A stretch of 16,104 bases of DNA from an uncultured Collinsella sp. (GTDB lineage: Bacteria; Actinomycetota; Coriobacteriia; Coriobacteriales; Coriobacteriaceae). Of the stretch, positions 13,285 to 16,104 are shown piece after piece. Both the position numbers and the translations under genes were made by a program. The DNA lies in assembly GCA_902464035.1 (NCBI GenBank), contig CABQHT010000045.1, forward strand, positions 1 to 16,104. The letters run 5' to 3'. The notes beneath the pieces were generated by a model, which was not told the origin of the DNA, made no database searches, and was given only the letters and a program-made list of their open reading frames with translations. How positions within the stretch are numbered: position 1 is the first letter of the stretch; each line of letters begins with the position of its first letter.

Positions 13285-14117
13285 GGATTTACTCCTTGCC
13301 CGCCCGTCGTCGCTCCTGTCTTGTAATTGCCCACAATACGGTCAATCGTGCCATCTCGATCCATGTCGAACAGCGCGGTATTGAGGTCTTTGACGTACTC
13401 TCCCTCATAGGCATCATCAAACGCAACGCCTAGGTCAACCGTCATAACATTGTCGGCAAACACACGGTAAACGCCGGGATGCTGAGCAACGAGTCGGTCA
13501 AGCGACTGGACATCCGCCATCCAGCAGTCAACGTACCCTTTGGCTAGAGCGGCTTTGCAGAGTTCGGCAGAGCCATATGATTTGATTTGAACGTCCGACG
13601 AGACCCCCAGATCCCCCGCAAGCAATCGGCGTTCACTCACCGAACCCGCAATCACCGCAATGGTCTTACTTCCATCGAGATGTGCCAAGGACTTGATGCC
13701 ACTCGTTTTCTTGGCGGCAACCGAGACCGTCAGGGTTAGATACGGCTCGGTCCAGTAATACTTATCCTCGCGATAACAAGGCGAATAATCACACCACAGG
13801 CAATCGATATCACCGTTTTTGAGCAGCCGGTCGCGATCGTTCCAGTCAATATCGACAAACTGTGGCTTGAGCCCTGCACGCTCACACGCCTCGCGGGCGA
13901 TATCGACATCGATACCGGCGTAGTCGCCTGTGGTATCGACATACACATAGGGGTCATTATCCGTAACGCCAATCTTGAGCACCGGGAGATCTTTATCGGC
14001 TTCATTCGAGGAGGAAGGAGTGCGTCGAACGGTATACGTCAGGGCGCCCGCACAGACGGCAACAAAGAGTATGAGCACAAACGAGACGATAGCGCCTCGT
14101 TTAATACGTCTGGGCAC
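13281..14117 (-). CDS. Family 3 solute-binding protein, membrane-tethered
   Basis: A 278-residue protein of the SBP_bac_3 class (amino-acid-type binding proteins). An N-terminal hydrophobic helix (about 9-29) with no lipobox Cys suggests a membrane anchor or uncleaved signal. The two-lobed binding domain runs from about 47 to 265: VLKIGVTDNDPYVYVD, GDYAGIDVDIAREACERAGL, the hinge region, and GSVSERRLL. No ABC permease or ATPase gene is nearby. Instead the gene overlaps a GGDEF cyclase gene, so it is more likely a sensory ligand-binding subunit than a transporter part. The GTG start at 14117 lies only about three bases after a full AAAGGAGG. The ligand is not readable from sequence. Confidence 0.9.
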   Translation of the reverse strand: MPRRIKRGAIVSFVLILFVAVCAGALTYTVRRTPSSSNEADKDLPVLKIGVTDNDPYVYVDTTGDYAGIDVDIAREACERAGLKPQFVDIDWNDRDRLLKNGDIDCLWCDYSPCYREDKYYWTEPYLTLTVSVAAKKTSGIKSLAHLDGSKTIAVIAGSVSERRLLAGDLGVSSDVQIKSYGSAELCKAALAKGYVDCWMADVQSLDRLVAQHPGVYRVFADNVMTVDLGVAFDDAYEGEYVKDLNTALFDMDRDGTIDRIVGNYKTGATTGGQGVNP

Positions 14118-14182
14118 GTGCCTCCTTTCATCAAAACAGCAGCCGAATTTTCATTCTATTACCGGAGCCTGCGGCAGCAACG

Positions 14183-14217
14183 AAAAAAAGCGCCTCGCCC
14201 AAGACGGGCAAGGCGCC
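14183..14217 (-). terminator. purB terminator
   Basis: On the minus strand a GGCGCC..GGCGC stem with an inner GCCC/GGGC pairing (14190-14216) is followed by TTTTTTT (14183-14189). It lies about 40 bases after the purB stop and ahead of the binding-protein gene. Confidence 0.85.
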
Positions 14218-14258
14218 AATGGTTGAAATGTATCCGCAAGCGGTCGAATAAAGCCAGC

Positions 14259-15605
14259 CTACTCGAAGCTCAGCTGCTCCAGACGATCAAAGACCGTGTC
14301 GATACGGGTGAGGAAGTCCCACGGATCAAAGATCTCGTCGAGCTTCTCCTGACTGACGGTGCAGCGCGGGTCGGCCTCGAGACGTTCCTTAAAGGTGGGG
14401 CCGGAGACACAATCCTGTACCTCATGCCAGGTTGCCATGGCGTTCTCCTGCACAATGGCGTACGCGTCCTCGCGGGTGATGCCCGTATCGACGAGGGCCA
14501 GCAGCACCTTGGAGGAGAAGATGAGACCACGGGTCTTGTTGAGGTTGGCCATCATGCGGGCAGGGTACAGCTGCAGGCCGTCGATAACGCGGATGAGGCA
14601 CTGGAACATGTGGTCGAGGGCGATGAAGCTGTCGGCCTGGGCGACACGCTCGGCAGAGGAGTGCGAAATGTCACGCTCGTGCCACAGGGCGACGTTATCG
14701 AAGGCAACCTGGGCGTTGGACTTCACGACGCGCGACAGACCGCAGACCTTCTCCATGGTGATGGGGTTGCGCTTGTGCGGCATGGCGGAGCTGCCCTTTT
14801 GGCCCTTACGGAACGGCTCCTCGGCCTCGAGCGTATCGGTCTTCTGCAGATTGCGAACCTCGGTAGCGATGCGCTCGCAGGTGGCCGCGGTGGTGGCGAG
14901 AACGCCGGCGAGATAGGCGTGATGGTCGCGGCTGATAACCTGCGTGGACAGCGGGTCGTGAACCAGACCCAGGTGCTCGCAGACATACTCCTCGACAAAC
15001 GGTTCGATGGAGCTGTACGTGCCAACAGCGCCCGAGATGGCACCGAAGGCAACATTCTTGCGGGCGTCCTCAAGACGATCCAGATCGCGCTTGAGTTCCC
15101 AGGCCCAAGAGCCGAACTTCATACCGAAGGTCATCGGCTCGGCGTGGATGCCATGAGTGCGGCCGGCACAGAGCGTGTTGCGCTCCTCAAAGGCGCGACG
15201 CTTGCAAATCTCGCCGAGCTTCTTGACGTCCTCGATGATCAGGTCGCAGGCCTGGGTGAGCTGGTAGCACAGAGCCGTGTCGCCCAGATCGGAGCTGGTC
15301 ATGCCATAGTGAACCCAGCGGCTGGGCTTGGGGTCGCCCTCGGGAACATCGGCGTCGATGTACTCCTTCATGTTGGTCAGGAAGGCGATGACGTCGTGGC
15401 GCGTGACCTCCTCGATCTCGTCGACCTTTGCCTTCTCAAAGTTGGCATGGTCGCGGATCCACTGGGCTTCGTCTTTAGAAATGCCGATCTTGCCGAGCTC
15501 CGCCTGGGCCTCGCAGGCCAGGACCTCGATCTCCTGCCAAATGGCGTACTTGTTCTCGAGGGAGAAGATGTGTCCCATCTCCGGGCGGGTATAGCGATCG
15601 ATCAT
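14259..15605 (-). CDS. purB: Adenylosuccinate lyase (PurB)
   Basis: The enzyme splits SAICAR to AICAR and adenylosuccinate to AMP, each releasing fumarate, in purine synthesis. The 448-residue protein has the fumarase/aspartase superfamily blocks: TRHDV (about 68-72), HYGMTSSDLGDT (99-110), AGRTHGIHAEP with probable catalytic His151 or His154, and the flexible catalytic loop GSSAMPHKRNP (271-281) with Ser272/Ser273. AAGGAG precedes the ATG at 15605. It stands alone: its own terminator follows, and no other pur gene is adjacent. PurC, which makes one of its substrates' precursors, is encoded 7 kb away on the same strand. A TACAAT at 15650-15655 (minus strand) may be its -10 box, but no good -35 is visible. 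Confidence 0.97.
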   Translation of the reverse strand: MIDRYTRPEMGHIFSLENKYAIWQEIEVLACEAQAELGKIGISKDEAQWIRDHANFEKAKVDEIEEVTRHDVIAFLTNMKEYIDADVPEGDPKPSRWVHYGMTSSDLGDTALCYQLTQACDLIIEDVKKLGEICKRRAFEERNTLCAGRTHGIHAEPMTFGMKFGSWAWELKRDLDRLEDARKNVAFGAISGAVGTYSSIEPFVEEYVCEHLGLVHDPLSTQVISRDHHAYLAGVLATTAATCERIATEVRNLQKTDTLEAEEPFRKGQKGSSAMPHKRNPITMEKVCGLSRVVKSNAQVAFDNVALWHERDISHSSAERVAQADSFIALDHMFQCLIRVIDGLQLYPARMMANLNKTRGLIFSSKVLLALVDTGITREDAYAIVQENAMATWHEVQDCVSGPTFKERLEADPRCTVSQEKLDEIFDPWDFLTRIDTVFDRLEQLSFE

Positions 15606-15707
15606 AGCGGCTCCTTTTTGGTTATTGGCACGTTAGTCGTAACCCAACCATTGTACCGTGCGCAGGTGCAAGTATGGGCAGCAGGCATTAACCTAACATT
15701 TTGGAAT

Positions 15708-15725
15708 TGGAGCAAGCAACGGGAC
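15708..15725 (-). pseudogene. tRNA-Gly 3'-end fragment, copy 1
   Basis: This 18-base segment matches the CCA end, acceptor 3' strand and T-stem of the intact tRNA-Gly (16030-16047) with two mismatches in the acceptor. It stops at T-loop position 59. The sequence then continues into the hairpin repeat instead of the T-loop. Confidence 0.65.
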
Positions 15726-15766
15726 GTCCGCGTATTTGCTTCGCAAATCCGCACCGGCTTCAGGCG
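15716..15766. repeat. 51-bp direct repeat with GCTTCGC hairpin, copy 1
   Basis: This copy is identical over 51 bases to 15846-15896, at 130 bp offset. The first ten bases are tRNA-Gly 3'-end sequence. The rest contains a hairpin with ATTTGC (15734-15739), loop TTC, GCAAAT (15743-15748), and outer GCG/CGC pairs. The copies diverge after position 15766. Confidence 0.9.
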
Positions 15767-15837
15767 GCATGTCCCGGTCCGGGGAAGCGGCGGTGACGTC
15801 GGTTGAATCCGCTTTTCCCAAAATCCGCCCTGGTCGA

Positions 15838-15855
15838 TGGAACGGGCAACGGGAC
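15838..15855 (-). pseudogene. tRNA-Gly 3'-end fragment, copy 2
   Basis: Eighteen bases match the 3' end of intact tRNA-Gly with one mismatch. The break is at the same T-loop position (between 59 and 58) as in copy 1 and in the tRNA-Lys remnant at 366-439. Confidence 0.68.
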
Positions 15856-15896
15856 GTCCGCGTATTTGCTTCGCAAATCCGCACCGGCTTCAGGCG
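15846..15896. repeat. 51-bp direct repeat, copy 2, with further hairpins
   Basis: This copy is identical to 15716-15766. It is followed by the palindrome CAGGCGCCTG (15891-15900) and a second GCTTCGC-type hairpin, ACAAACGC-ttc-GCGTTTGT (15923-15941), before the inverted T-arm piece at 15959. Confidence 0.9.
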
Positions 15897-15958
15897 CCTG
15901 CCGGCGCCTTCGCCTGCTCGCTACAAACGCTTCGCGTTTGTTTTACGCTCGCACCCTG

Positions 15959-15974
15959 GCGGGTTCGAGTCCCG
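15959..15974 (+). repeat. Inverted T-arm fragment of tRNA-Gly
   Basis: GCGGGTTCGAGTCCCG is an exact 16-base inverted copy of the T-arm of tRNA-Gly at 16042-16057. No acceptor stem follows, so it is not a gene. With the fragment at 15838-15855 it encloses a hairpin-rich segment between oppositely oriented tRNA-Gly pieces. Confidence 0.75.
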
Positions 15975-15983
15975 GCGCTTTAT

Positions 15984-16018
15984 TGAAAAAAGCACGGCAC
16001 CGTGATGGTGCCGTGCTT
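15984..16018 (-). terminator. tRNA-Gly terminator
   Basis: A perfect 12-bp stem (AAGCACGGCACC 15990-16001 with GGTGCCGTGCTT 16007-16018) has a 5-nt loop and is followed on the minus strand by TTTTTTC. It lies 11 bases past the tRNA-Gly CCA end. Confidence 0.92.
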
Positions 16019-16029
16019 GTGCTTCTAGC

Positions 16030-16104
16030 TGGAGCGGGCAACGGGACTCGAACCCGCGAGTGTCAGCTTGGGAAGCTGATGCCTTACCACTTGGCGATGC
16101 CCGC
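16030..16104 (-). tRNA. trnG: tRNA-Gly (anticodon CCC)
   Basis: The 75-nt gene has acceptor GCGGGCA/TGCCCGC, D-arm with CAAGTGGTAAGGC, anticodon stem TCAGC/GCTGA with loop TTCCCAA (anticodon CCC), T-arm GCGGG-TTCGAGT-CCCGT, discriminator T and encoded CCA. It reads GGG glycine codons. It is complete, with its 5' end at the last base of the window; its promoter lies outside. Two 3'-end fragments of it occur downstream. Confidence 0.95.

Noticed and set aside
13281..14117. Binding protein as part of an amino-acid ABC transporter
   Set aside because: No permease or ATPase gene is adjacent, no lipobox is present, and the gene overlaps a GGDEF gene. A sensory role is more likely, though not proven.
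14118..15806. 562-codon open frame on the plus strand
   Set aside because: It is antisense to purB over nearly its full length and runs through a terminator and repeat DNA. There is no ribosome binding site or recognisable domain.

Overview
The window looks like chromosome of a Coriobacteriia member, most likely Collinsella or a close relative. This rests on the GC-rich coding, frequent GTG starts, the particular PurC and PurB sequences, a TSCPD-domain small protein and a Tat-exported lipoprotein. No marker fixes the genus. All core genes from 4501 to 16104 lie on the minus strand; the only plus-strand genes are in a small inserted element at the left.

Positions 1-439 are gene-poor flank. 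It holds a bidirectional terminator (329-365) and a decayed copy of the 3' half of tRNA-Lys (366-439). From about 440 to 4441 lies a compact (~4.0 kb) integrative element inserted at tRNA-Lys(UUU). It carries a tyrosine integrase with phased GGGTAC arm-type sites at both ends, a small conserved-type protein, a hairpin-rich gap, and a coupled three-gene operon: an excisionase-like HTH protein and two unrecognised winged-helix proteins. The operon ends in a strong terminator. Directly after it lie six copies of a 17-bp palindrome (TGTAAC-n5-GTTACA), most spaced 21-23 bp, then an AT-rich tract. This arrangement looks like an iteron-type replication origin, so the element resembles a cryptic integrative mini-plasmid or satellite. 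It has no visible relaxase, structural or cargo genes.

The chromosomal part reads leftward from the right edge: tRNA-Gly(CCC); a short array of tRNA-Gly 3'-end fragments joined to hairpin repeats; purB; a solute-binding protein overlapping a GGDEF diguanylate cyclase; a TSCPD protein coupled to a Tat lipoprotein; an OmpR-type response regulator and its histidine kinase; purC with a small membrane protein; an M29 aminopeptidase; and tRNA-Lys. PurC and PurB act at two steps of de novo purine synthesis (PurB also in AMP synthesis from IMP). The regulator/kinase and binding-protein/cyclase pairs are two separate envelope-sensing modules.

Two features stand out. One is the origin-like palindrome array paired with two small winged-helix proteins of unknown family. 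The other is a recurring class of tRNA 3'-end fragments (one Lys, two Gly) that all break at the same T-loop position and continue into GC-rich hairpins with a GCTTCGC core.
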